DNA of 64,000 bases. It comes from Scleroderma bovista (lineage: Eukaryota; Basidiomycota; Agaricomycetes; Boletales; Sclerodermataceae). The notes beneath the pieces were generated by a model that worked only from the letters and a program-made list of their open reading frames with translations, did not search any database and was not told the DNA's origin. Below, in pieces: positions 23,226 to 32,993 of this stretch. Each line of letters begins with the position of its first letter. Position 1 is the first letter of the stretch. The DNA lies in the NCBI GenBank assembly GCA_037178675.1, contig JAYMGJ010000063.1:1-64000 (forward strand), written 5' to 3'. Position numbers and translations under genes: made by a program.

Positions 23226-24396
23226 TTAGTCGACAGATGAAATGGTGAAGCCAGTGATGGCAACTGCATAGCGTATCAATCTCATCAAAAGCTGCAAACC
23301 GAAGCAGTGCATAGGATGTACAGCAAGATGACTACATACACAATGATGTGCCGTGCGAAGTTGAGCCAGGGCTGTGTACATATGCGTGAATGCTTGCATC
23401 AAGCTCTGGAAGGTAACAAGGTGTTGGGACAAATGATGTTCGATCCAAGCATACGCATGAGGCGCAAATGAGTATTTAGCACCCCGAATGTTGATGGTCT
23501 CCGACTCTCCGTCCATGTACCCACATTTTTCAACACGAAGTCCGTGAACTTATATGCTTGTAGGTCAAAATTGTTATAATGTGCCTGTAGGCTGAAATAC
23601 AATACTTGTTAGTAAGGATACATTCGGCGAGAGCGCTACAAAGCATTTGGATAGCAAAGTACGTGGCTGAAGCTCTGGGTATCCATCGATCAGAAAGAGA
23701 AGAGAAGAGAACAACCTGGTAGAAGTCCATGGATGTGGACAAAATGTGGTAGAACGTGATTCCAGGCTAAGTTGTGTCGGGATGTGCATTTTCACGTGTA
23801 ATGGGACCAAAGAACTTGGATCTAAGTGCTGTAATCACGAGTCACCGAAAGAGTGCAGTACCAAGCCGAGGCAATTCACCTGCGAAACAACCGAATACAA
23901 GGTTCCGACTATCATCGGACCATCTTCCTTCGCTCTCAGCACTCGAAGTTTCGGCCTGCGAAGGAGTACGCTGAACGTTCATTAGACATATATGTATATA
24001 ATACAAAGGTTGTGAAACACCCACCTGACGTGATGCCGTTTCAATGCGAAGTTGCTGTTGTGTTTGCCTTGATATTTCATGAGAGGCGACAACTAGAGGC
24101 TACAAGGCAGTTAAATCATGAGTGGATATCCAATGCCCAGCCTTACCCTTTTGTCTCGCGCAGGGCATGCAGGTTCAGGTGACCTTCGTTCTTCCGCTTG
24201 CACATTCTGTGGTCGTTTGTTTCTCTTCTTAAAAAGCCATGAAATCCGGCGCCTTTCCCGCTGCTGAGAGTCCGGATTTTGGGGCGCAGGGCTATCTTCT
24301 CTCCTCGAACAAGGTGGTGGTGAAGCAAAAAACTGCAGTGTTCCAGTAAATTTGCATGAGAACTATTGCCACAAGAGTGAAAGAGTTTGTACATCT
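23226..24396 (-). pseudogene. Ser/Arg-rich gene, 3' fragment (copy 2)
   Basis: Exons matching the 3' half of the gene at 19,705-22,005 are present: the basic exon with QQRERRRISWLFKKRNKRP, then VASHEISRQTQQQLRIETAS, and AETSSAESEGRWSDDSRN. The downstream part has hydrophobic and His-rich stretches (FSLQAHYNNFDLQAYKFTDF, LMQAFTHMYTALAQL). Everything 5' of 24,396 is replaced by LTR A sequence, so the gene has no promoter or start. Comparing the copies shows the protein part is kept better than the introns, which suggests it was coding until recently. The function was not recognised. Confidence 0.5.
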
Positions 24397-25483
24397 GACT
24401 CCGTCTGGGCGCCTAAATTTGACATTTGGGTGCTAAAAATGATTCTTCCTTTTCTCCTTTGTTTCTCTATTGTTTCTTCTGCTTCTTTGGTTGTTCTGGT
24501 ATGGGAGTTGGACTGCAGTAGGTTGCATTCCTCTCTCATACTGAAATAATCATCAATCCTCGGATTCTTCTGCTTCTTGGCGGTTCTTGTGCGAGGGATG
24601 ATGTTATGACCTTGTCCAACTCCGGATCAAATCTGGTTACTCCGGTCGCATTGCAGCCCTATAGCTCTACTCCGGTCGCTCTCAGCTGCTCCGGTCACAG
24701 TCGCATAACCTTCCGTTAAGTACAACCCTTGGTCTATGCTCTATTCACTCGTTACCACACCTCGCCGTTTGCCCTGTCTTGACGTGAGTTCTCCATGTAC
24801 TTGATATATCTCCTACCTTGTATCATTTTCACCGGACCTGGTTTATTTTACCTGGTCCTGACTTTATTTTCATTGGACCTGGTCTATCCCTTTCTCCGGT
24901 TATCCTTTGTCCGCCTTTTAGGCTGTTTACTTGTCACCGTAAATACTCGTCCCTAGTTCTTACTTAGTATAAGTACTCTGTAGATTATCCTGTACACCTC
25001 AGTCTGAAATCATCTAAGTCACTACTCCTGATACTCTGTCTGTCTCCGTCTCTATCTCCGTCTGACCAGAACCTACGCAAGGGATCAACGCTCGCTGTCC
25101 TTGTCGTTGAATCCAAACGGTCGCAACTCCGGCCCGGGCTAACCTCTGCCCAAACCTCTGACCTCCCCTCTTGTCTGCTTTCATCCGGACTTGACCGGAC
25201 CCCCTACCGGAGTAGACCCAGACTTGACAGATGACTGCCAGACGATGGCATTCATCTCTTGCTCCAGGATAGTCATTCTTGTGCGATAGATGGCTATGAC
25301 GAGCTTGTATTCATTCTTTGCATAAGGATAGTCTTGACTTTGCGTGATATGGATAGCGAGGGCTGTCTGTATCCCTCAAGTCGGGACAATCTTTCAACAG
25401 ATCTTGGGTGTGCATTCTTCGCATTGGTTTCATCGGCTAACTTTCTCCATGTCCACAGTACCAAACACGTTTGGTGCGTGACA
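24397..25483 (-). repeat. 3' LTR of element A, truncated, with nested solo LTR
   Basis: The LTR starts TGTCACGCACCAAACGTG at 25,483. Apart from the nested insert it matches the 5' LTR start (35,336 to about 34,888), then stops at the duplication border near 24,396. The shared 255 bp next to the LTR start differ by few bases; three of four differences there are CpG in one copy and CpA in the other. Confidence 0.85.
24602..25229 (+). mobile_element. Solo LTR of gypsy family C with 5 bp target duplication
   Basis: A 628 bp unit begins TGTTATGACCTTGTCCAACT and ends CCAGACTTGACA. It is flanked by the direct repeat GATGA (24,597-24,601 and 25,230-25,234) and splits the LTR A sequence GCGAGGGATGACTGCC. 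Related LTRs are at 38,841-39,462 and 56,406-56,984. It arose by insertion of a complete element and LTR-LTR recombination, after element A was in place. Confidence 0.93.
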
Positions 25484-25746
25484 TCCACAGGCAACATGAA
25501 ATACAATCGTCCCCGATTGTGAACATAGGGGGGCATGAAAAAAAAATGGAAGGCATAGATGGGGCAGGCATAGAAAAGGGGATGCATGGGGGGGATGACC
25601 AGATGTGCACGTCATTGTGAGTCATCTGAGTCATATTGGATTTCTTCATCGTCTGAACTTTCTTCATCAGAGTTATCCATAGTAGTAGTTGGAGATGATG
25701 GGAGATGGCGGGCATAGTATGGGATGAGTCGGAAAGCAGCCACACC

Positions 25747-28700
25747 TCAAGCTGAGATGGTGCCATCCATTTCCTTTAGAACGTATGATCCTCCTTGGGT
25801 ACGACGAACAACTTCATAAGGACCAAGGTATCGAGGCTTGGATTTCCGATCCAGCTCTTTCTCAACCTGGCTGCTGCGTACAAGGACAAGGTCTCCAGGT
25901 TTATAGGATGTCTTCATGAGTCGCCTAGTATACTTCTTTTCAAATTGTGCTTTGGAACGTAGACGAGACTTGTACAATGTGTTGAATGCAGCATCAATAT
26001 CATCGGGTCTTTTCTCCAGTTGGCGAATGCGCAAAGCAAGGAGATGCTGGGAAGTCATTCCTGAGTAGAAACCTTCCACAAGGTGGGTGGCTTCAAACAG
26101 ATCGAATGGGAGAATGGGATCGAGTCCATGAAGGAGATAGAATGGGCTAAACCCAGTAGAGCGGCGGGTAATGACTTTGTCAGCAAAGAAGGCATGATGG
26201 ACCTTGGTAGGCCAGAGGTTGATATCACCATCACAAGATTTGATGATGGCTTCACGAATGATGAAGTGTCCCCGCTCTACAACTCCATTGGCTTTGGAAT
26301 TATAGGGGGAAATGCGAATATGGGGGATGGAATAGCGTTGCATGAGTTTCTCAAATGCACCCTTGACTTCACTGCCATTGTCAGTGACAATCTGGGCAAT
26401 GACTCCATAGCGGCAAATGATTTCTTCCCAAAAGAATTTGGCAAGGCTCTCTGCATTGGCATGTCTGAGAGCACGACCTTCAGCAGCTAGCGAGAGATCA
26501 TCTCGAGCTGCCACAAGATAGCGGTATCCACGAGCCTTGGGCATGAGCATAACGTCGACATAGATCTTCATGAAAAGACGTGGAGATGGGGAAACAGTGA
26601 GAGGGACTTCTGCCTTGCGAGTGCTACGAATCTGACACTCATGGCAAGAGCGAACGTGATGGGTGACATCTTGGTACATTTGCGGCCAATAGAACCGTTG
26701 TCGAATGGCCTGAAAAACTCCATATACTCCACGATGGCCAAGCTGCTCATGAGCTTGATTGAGGATCTGAGCACGTAAGTCTGGATCAAAGATGACTTTG
26801 ACAGGAGGTCGGGGTCCACGACGTTTGAATAGTTGACCTGAATGAATGAAAAACTGGAGAGAACGCCTAACAAAGCGTTTACGGGCAGTGTTGGAGGGGA
26901 ATGCAGGGAGTTGAGTGGTTTCAAGGAAGTGGAGAATGCGGCGTAACATGGTATCTTGAGAGGTATCGTCGGAAGAGAATGATGGGAGCGTCATAGAGTC
27001 GTAAGGAAGGGGATGATCATGGGAAAAGAGCAGGATATCTTCAAGCCATTGATCTGCTTCATCGGCATCTCTTTCACCTTCTTCTATTTCTTCTTCAGTT
27101 GGTTGACGTCTTGAAAGTGCATCGGGTCCTTGGTGACGAGTGGCTGGAACGTGAATAAGTTTGAAGTCAAATAAAAGTATACCTTCGATCCAGCGGTTGA
27201 TGGTAGCGTTAGGTTGGAGATCTGGATCGTTAAGCATACCCTTAATGTACTTGGCGTCAACTTCAACATGCAGGGTCTTGACTCCATAGAGAAAGAGACG
27301 GTAATGACGAAGTGCGCGGAACAGACCATACAGCTCAAGTTTGGGCTGGCTGTAGCGAGATTCACGCTCGTTGATTGGGAGAGAGCCGTAACGAGCAGGA
27401 CGTTTGCGACCAGATTCATCATACTGAGACAGGATGAATCCAATAGCGATATAGCTAGTGTCGACTGAGAGAACAACTGGGAGATCTGACGAGTAGTCAA
27501 TGGGATGAAGGGAGGGAGCGGAAGTGATAGCGGTCTTCAAGGCATTGAAAGCGTCTTGCTGGGGGGTGTCCCAGATGAAAGGAGTGTCTTTGCGATAGAG
27601 GTCGACGAGAGGACGAGCGAGAAGGGAGTAGTTTGCGATCCAGATGCGGACAGTACCACAGAGACCTAGAAAAGAACGTACATCCTTCGGTGTTGCAAGG
27701 GGAGGCCAATCTAAGATCTTCTGGACCTTGCTATGGTCGGGAGAGCGACCATCAGGATGGCATTCTTGGCCAAGAATCAAAACACGAGGTTGGCAGACCT
27801 GCGTCTTTGGACCAGAGAACGTTCCGCCTGCATGCGCAAAGCGATGCATAATCCGGTGCACATCTACAGCATGTTCCCAAATGAAGCGACGAATCCCTGG
27901 GTTGGCTGGCAGGGTTTCGGCATTGCCATTGGCATCGTCATAGCATGTTGCAGGGCCTTTGATGGGAAGATCGTCGATGAATACGTTGGCAGTATGGGGG
28001 ATCTCATCTTGTAAGATGAAACTAGTACAGTTTTGGAATTCGGAAGGCGAATTGGTGTAGCCTTGTGGCATGGCGGTATGCTGTAAGAGACCGAGGGGAG
28101 TCATGAATGAGGTGAGATCTCGACTATCGGGATGCAGTTGGCGGGCATCAAATCCAGAAAAGAGATCAAAGATGGTGTAACATTGCCGACCGGCGAATGG
28201 CTCAACAAAGTCATTCAAAATGGGTGGAACTCCGGCATCTCTGATTGTAACCTTATTGAGAGGCTGCAGATCATGGACAATCCGGATCTTTCCATTCTTC
28301 TTCATAACACAGAACCACTTGGAGCGATATGATGATTGCGCAGGTTCATAGAGTCCGGCTGCGATCTTGTCTCTGAGCAGCTGGATAACACGTTCACGAA
28401 TGCTGGGAGGGATGGGTATGTTGCGGTACTCCCATGGTTCATGGGGCAGGACCGGGATGATGTAAGGGGAGAAGTAGTCTGAGCGAAAATTGCCGCGTTC
28501 CGATTCGTCGAACGCTAGCGCCGCTTCATTAAGCTTCATGACATGTGCAAAAAGTTTTTCTTCTTCTGGCCAGAGGAAACCATCAGGGTTTAGTTTCATT
28601 AAAGCCAGGCGCTCCTTGGTAAGCTTCTTCGTGGGAATGAAGTCGGGTGGCAGGGGAGTGAGTGGTGTGAGTGAGTCGAGGGGATTTTCGGGGAATTGAC

Positions 28701-31700
28701 GATGAACACGGGCATCTTCTGGATAGCGACCGGGAACCGGTTTGACTTTCCGATCCACACGTTTGTAAGCGCCAAGGCACCATTGGCCTAGTTCATCATC
28801 GGAGTCCTCGGAGTTTACATAGAATACACGTTTAAAGTGTAACATGTAACAAAAATCTTCAAGAGAGTAATAGAGCTGGGGTATATTTGAGTCATCTCGG
28901 ACTGGACTGGGATAGGGTGAGGTTGGGAGATTCAATGGAGAGGAAAGGGGCAAATTCTGTACATAGAGGACATCAGTAGACAAAAGCGGAGAAGTATCAG
29001 TCAGCATAGATGGTAGTACAGGCATTGTACTAGTAGACAAAATCTGGGGAGATAGGAGTTTTACGACTTCTCGGTCCAAGTGAGTAAACAAAGCAGCAAT
29101 AGAAGTACAGGAATAGCCAAGAAGGCTGGGCATAGACAAAGGAAACATTTGTGGAACTGAATGCAGATCTTCTTGATCAAAGAAACAAATCTTCAAGAAA
29201 GGATAGATCCCGCTCTGGATCAATACCAGAAGGGAGTGTCTGAAAGGATGTAGCTTCAGGGGACAAGGGTCTTGAGTAGCATGGGTAACAGCTGATGCAA
29301 GTAGCTGAAGACCAGAGACAGGGGGATCGGGAGATTCTAAGGATGGAGGGAGTGATGAAGGAGTAGTCTGTTCTTCATCATCCACAGAGGACATGGGAGT
29401 AGGAGGAGGAGTGGGAATAGCAGAGTCAGAAGCAAATGAGCAGTTGACATTTGCATTTGACTTCCAGAATGGAATGGGTGTGAAGGACAACAGAGGAGAA
29501 TCAGGATCATCACTGATCTCATCAGCTGGATCAGGAGTCATAGCAGCGGGAGTTGAGAGGGGATAAAATCGGGTAAAGGCAGTTCCAATCTGAGTGACAC
29601 AACCAGAGTGGGTGTCTGTAGTTTCATCTTTGGAGACAGCCAAGGAAGTATGCAGAATGAGATAGTCCTGATAACAATTTCCCAATGTATCAACACCATC
29701 TTGAGAAGGAAGAGCATAGCAGCTTTCAAGACAAGGGCCTGAAAGATCCACAATTTGACAAACAGATAACATTGATCGATCATCAATGGGGAGATGTTCT
29801 TGCTCATGGATTCTGGCACAAATGCGGGCAATGACAGGGTGCTCTTCAACAGCTGCAGAAGTACCACCAGAAAATTCAATCTCTTCAATAATGCTTTGAA
29901 GGACTTCATCTGGGGTGGGACTAGGATTGGGGGAAGTGACAGCAGCTTCAGAAGGAATAGGTGGTGGTGATGGTGGATTGGGGATGAATGGGGGAGATTC
30001 AGCATTGTGAGCCAGCAATTGAGGAGGTGACAGAAGAGTAGGACTTGGAGGAGAGACTTGGAGATTGGGAATCATAGGCACCATAGATGCAAAATTCACA
30101 GATGAAGAGGGGTTGGGATAAGGAGGGGGTTCTTCATCGCTGGCTGGAATAGAGGAGTCTTGTGCTTGATTGGCAGGATCTTCAGTGTCAGAGTTGTCAA
30201 ATTGTGCATTCAGAAGGATCAGAAGGCTAAGCATAGAGCGTCGCTCTTCTTCACGAATCTGAGCACAGAGAAAAGCAATGGCAGGGTGAAGTGGTTCCAT
30301 GACACTATCTCCAACAGCATGAATATGCTCAGCAACAACCTGAAGAGCTTCATCTAGAGTTGGTTGTGGATTGTTGGAAGAAGTGCTGGCAGGCACAGGC
30401 GGAGAATTGATTGAAGATGCAATAGGATGTGATGACAGTGGGCCAAGAACTGATGAGGGAGGTGAAGCATTGCAAGCTGGCAAACCAGGAGGTGATGAAT
30501 GAGGTGAGACAGAGGATGCCTTTTCTTCTTCAGCCTTTCCATCTGGCTCATGCATAGCCAATAGTCCAGTTCCAGAATGATTGGCAGAGTGTGCATCCAT
30601 TGCACACATCTCCAAGGGATGATCAGTGTTGGCTCCAAAGACAATATATGTACCAGAGTCTTTCTCAACAATGCTGACAGCATTTCCATGGGCCCAGGGA
30701 CGACCAAGTAGAAGATCAAATCCAGAGTCATTGTCAGGAGAGACATAGAGATTGGTCCAGGTCTGGGCAGCACCACAGAATAAAGGAACATTCTCGATAA
30801 GACCAGTGAGCTGAGAGAGACCACCATTAGCATCTCTCATGCGCAAAGTCTGGGAGGTATCGATGGGCATCTTGATGACAGATTTAGCAATGCTGGCCTT
30901 GACAACATTAAGAGTAGATCCTGAGTCGATGACTGCCTTGACTGGAATCTTATTGCAGAGAAGATTGATGGTGATGAGAGGACTGGTAGTGAGACAAATG
31001 TAGGAAGCAGCAGGGGGGATTCCTTCAACTGTCCTGACATAGGGAATGGCTTGTCTCTTAGTCTTGATAATGTCCTGGAAGTATTGGGAGATTTCCTTTG
31101 ATGATCCAATAGCTTCTCCAACAGACATGGTGAGAGGAGTAGCCAAGATGCGATCCACAAGACCCTTAATGCTGGTGTTCTGAGAGAGGGAGGAGGACAT
31201 GGCAGCAGGAGGCCTAGTCTTCTTCTTCTCAGTAGACTCAACAACAGGGTTCGAAGATTTGACAGGAAGAGTATCATCTTGCATGATAGCATCATCATTT
31301 GCACCATCAAAGACATAGGGATGAACCTCAATGGGCACTGGCACAGGAATAGATGTGGGGATTGGCTTTGGCAGGGGTATGGGAGTGGCAGCAGGGGCTT
31401 TATTCTCCTTTCCCTTGCCTTTTCCATAAGGAGGGATCATGACACCTTCAAATGCAGCTTTCCTTTTCTCCTTGGTAACTTTAGGAACACGATCGACAGT
31501 GGCAATGAGAGGTTCTTCTTCTTCAAGCTCATAGATTCTGGCTTGAAGGTCTTCTTCATCATGAGTAATGAAGCGCACATTGTTAGCAGCTCTAGCAGCA
31601 GCAGCATGACGCTCATATGCTTGCAGCATAGTCTCTTCTCCATTCCTGAGAAGTCTTTGACCATTTGGGAGAGTAATTCTGCGTGTTTCATCTCTGGCAA

Positions 31701-32760
31701 GTGATCCTTTTGATACAAGATCATTGATGACTTCACATCTGTTGAGACCATGTCCCTCCACACCACATCCATAGCAGGTGATGGGAGGACGAACAGGAGG
31801 ACGAGTGGGATGAGTAGGAGTGGTCACAGTAGTTGGTGCGGGAGTAGGGGCTTGGGTAGGAATGACAGGACGAGGGAAGACTTTGCTGATATCAGGGTCA
31901 AGCTTTATGGCACGGAAGTAGTAGATGGCATAGTTTGGATCAGAGAGGGTCATGCGGGACAGCTTGTGAACAAGTGTCTCAACATCATCTTTCTCCTTTG
32001 CGATTACTCTCTCCTGATCCAAAGCTCTGAGATTGGCCCTGGCATCTGGAGAAGAGAGTAGTGGACGAATGGGATCATCTCTGGGGTCACAGTGATCAGA
32101 GATAGATGCATTTTTCCAAGGTTCCAAGGGTGACTTCATTCCAAGAAACTCCTTTTCTTCCAGGTCAAACCTGTCACGGCGGAGGAGTTCTTCTGCTACC
32201 TTGCAGACATCTGCATAGGGATAGGGTACAGAAACATCCAGCTTGGGATCCTTGAAAAGAAGACAAGCATCCACATCAGATTGGAATGAGCGGGGTAGTC
32301 CAATCCAGAAATAGTGATTATAGTCTCCTTCTGATATCTTTCCTTTATTCATCAGCCATCCTCCAATGCGAATGAAGTCTCTGTTGTATGCTCTGAAGTC
32401 ATGAAGGGAGTTGATTGGAGTGTCCAAGGATTCAAGGACAAATCGCTTGAGATCTGTCTCTTGGAAGCGCTGATCGGAGAAATCAGCATCAAAGTGCTTC
32501 AAGAGATCCTTCTTGAAGGCATCCCAGTTGGGAGTATGGTAGTGTGGCATGCCTTGGATGATCTCTTGTACATGGATGGAACAGTATTGAAGGATAGATT
32601 GCACCTTCTCAGTGTCAGTGGTGACATGATGAAGAGCGCAAAGGCGTTCATAGTGGGTAATGAAGGGCTTGACATAAGAGTGCTCTCCAGTGAACTTCTC
32701 TGGGGCTGACTTAGTCCCAATGATTGGTAGAGTAAGCACAGAGGGTGTGACAGTAGCCAT
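25747..32760 (-). CDS. Gag-pol polyprotein of gypsy element A
   Basis: This is an open frame of 2,337 codons from the first ATG (32,760). Order: gag core (FTGEHSYVKPFITHYERLC, DPNYAIYYFRAIKLDPD); zinc knuckle CYGCGVEGHGLNRC near residue 330; protease VIDSGSTLN near 610; a very long Ser/Pro-rich spacer; reverse transcriptase near 1,460-1,640 (FDLFSGFDAR, then VFIDDLPIKGP, the FIDD variant usual in this basidiomycete clade); RNase H (SVDTSYIAIGFILSQ, RYSQPKLELYGL, VEVDAKYIKGML); integrase with an H2C2 finger (HEQLGHRGVYGV, SCHECQ) and acidic residues in DVMLMP, VTDNGSE and NGVVERGHF; and a GPY/F-like end (KPRYLGPYEVV). It ends at TGA 25,747-25,749, but the frame stays open for 44 more codons (GVAAFRLIPYYARHLP, then an acidic tail) to 25,612, so this stop is probably a mutation (CGA to TGA). 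Otherwise it looks intact. The 71 in-frame codons upstream of the ATG lack a start. Confidence 0.93.
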   Translation of the reverse strand: MATVTPSVLTLPIIGTKSAPEKFTGEHSYVKPFITHYERLCALHHVTTDTEKVQSILQYCSIHVQEIIQGMPHYHTPNWDAFKKDLLKHFDADFSDQRFQETDLKRFVLESLDTPINSLHDFRAYNRDFIRIGGWLMNKGKISEGDYNHYFWIGLPRSFQSDVDACLLFKDPKLDVSVPYPYADVCKVAEELLRRDRFDLEEKEFLGMKSPLEPWKNASISDHCDPRDDPIRPLLSSPDARANLRALDQERVIAKEKDDVETLVHKLSRMTLSDPNYAIYYFRAIKLDPDISKVFPRPVIPTQAPTPAPTTVTTPTHPTRPPVRPPITCYGCGVEGHGLNRCEVINDLVSKGSLARDETRRITLPNGQRLLRNGEETMLQAYERHAAAARAANNVRFITHDEEDLQARIYELEEEEPLIATVDRVPKVTKEKRKAAFEGVMIPPYGKGKGKENKAPAATPIPLPKPIPTSIPVPVPIEVHPYVFDGANDDAIMQDDTLPVKSSNPVVESTEKKKTRPPAAMSSSLSQNTSIKGLVDRILATPLTMSVGEAIGSSKEISQYFQDIIKTKRQAIPYVRTVEGIPPAASYICLTTSPLITINLLCNKIPVKAVIDSGSTLNVVKASIAKSVIKMPIDTSQTLRMRDANGGLSQLTGLIENVPLFCGAAQTWTNLYVSPDNDSGFDLLLGRPWAHGNAVSIVEKDSGTYIVFGANTDHPLEMCAMDAHSANHSGTGLLAMHEPDGKAEEEKASSVSPHSSPPGLPACNASPPSSVLGPLSSHPIASSINSPPVPASTSSNNPQPTLDEALQVVAEHIHAVGDSVMEPLHPAIAFLCAQIREEERRSMLSLLILLNAQFDNSDTEDPANQAQDSSIPASDEEPPPYPNPSSSVNFASMVPMIPNLQVSPPSPTLLSPPQLLAHNAESPPFIPNPPSPPPIPSEAAVTSPNPSPTPDEVLQSIIEEIEFSGGTSAAVEEHPVIARICARIHEQEHLPIDDRSMLSVCQIVDLSGPCLESCYALPSQDGVDTLGNCYQDYLILHTSLAVSKDETTDTHSGCVTQIGTAFTRFYPLSTPAAMTPDPADEISDDPDSPLLSFTPIPFWKSNANVNCSFASDSAIPTPPPTPMSSVDDEEQTTPSSLPPSLESPDPPVSGLQLLASAVTHATQDPCPLKLHPFRHSLLVLIQSGIYPFLKICFFDQEDLHSVPQMFPLSMPSLLGYSCTSIAALFTHLDREVVKLLSPQILSTSTMPVLPSMLTDTSPLLSTDVLYVQNLPLSSPLNLPTSPYPSPVRDDSNIPQLYYSLEDFCYMLHFKRVFYVNSEDSDDELGQWCLGAYKRVDRKVKPVPGRYPEDARVHRQFPENPLDSLTPLTPLPPDFIPTKKLTKERLALMKLNPDGFLWPEEEKLFAHVMKLNEAALAFDESERGNFRSDYFSPYIIPVLPHEPWEYRNIPIPPSIRERVIQLLRDKIAAGLYEPAQSSYRSKWFCVMKKNGKIRIVHDLQPLNKVTIRDAGVPPILNDFVEPFAGRQCYTIFDLFSGFDARQLHPDSRDLTSFMTPLGLLQHTAMPQGYTNSPSEFQNCTSFILQDEIPHTANVFIDDLPIKGPATCYDDANGNAETLPANPGIRRFIWEHAVDVHRIMHRFAHAGGTFSGPKTQVCQPRVLILGQECHPDGRSPDHSKVQKILDWPPLATPKDVRSFLGLCGTVRIWIANYSLLARPLVDLYRKDTPFIWDTPQQDAFNALKTAITSAPSLHPIDYSSDLPVVLSVDTSYIAIGFILSQYDESGRKRPARYGSLPINERESRYSQPKLELYGLFRALRHYRLFLYGVKTLHVEVDAKYIKGMLNDPDLQPNATINRWIEGILLFDFKLIHVPATRHQGPDALSRRQPTEEEIEEGERDADEADQWLEDILLFSHDHPLPYDSMTLPSFSSDDTSQDTMLRRILHFLETTQLPAFPSNTARKRFVRRSLQFFIHSGQLFKRRGPRPPVKVIFDPDLRAQILNQAHEQLGHRGVYGVFQAIRQRFYWPQMYQDVTHHVRSCHECQIRSTRKAEVPLTVSPSPRLFMKIYVDVMLMPKARGYRYLVAARDDLSLAAEGRALRHANAESLAKFFWEEIICRYGVIAQIVTDNGSEVKGAFEKLMQRYSIPHIRISPYNSKANGVVERGHFIIREAIIKSCDGDINLWPTKVHHAFFADKVITRRSTGFSPFYLLHGLDPILPFDLFEATHLVEGFYSGMTSQHLLALRIRQLEKRPDDIDAAFNTLYKSRLRSKAQFEKKYTRRLMKTSYKPGDLVLVRSSQVEKELDRKSKPRYLGPYEVVRRTQGGSYVLKEMDGTISA

Positions 32761-32973
32761 GGGTGATGATATGTTGATAGCGATAGGGGTAGAGGAGGAA
32801 AGTGTTGTCGATGTAGGAGGTAGAGCAAGTTGTGGAGTGTTATGAGGCGATGTAGGAGTCCAATAGGACAGTGTAGATGGGGTAGATAGAGTTGTGGGAG
32901 ATGGAGAGGTCAACGGAGATGAGGATGTTGACAGAATTGATGAAAGCGGGATATGAAATCCAGAAACTACCAC

Positions 32974-32991
32974 CCCTCGCGGTGGGCTCCA
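32974..32991 (-). promoter_or_regulatory. Primer-binding site of element A
   Basis: Two bases after the LTR end (GCGCACA), the - strand reads TGGAGCCCACCGCGAGGG. It begins TGG as expected for pairing with a tRNA 3' CCA end. The same start TGGAGCCCAC follows the family B LTR (50,709 downward). The tRNA was not identified. Confidence 0.65.
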
Positions 32992-32993
32992 GA

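Larger units (their letters stand above)
22010..24396. repeat. Tandem segmental duplication, copy 2, cut by element A
   Basis: This copy is collinear with 18,727-20,805 as listed for copy 1. It ends abruptly near 24,396 at CATCTGACTCCG, where copy 1 reads on into the Ser/Arg-rich exons while copy 2 switches to LTR A sequence (TGGGCGCCTAAATTTGAC). About 0.9-1.2 kb expected at this end is missing. Confidence 0.72.

Noticed and set aside
26083..26490. A 135-codon frame on the + strand within element A
   Set aside because: It is antisense to the integrase domain, whose frame is clearly real.
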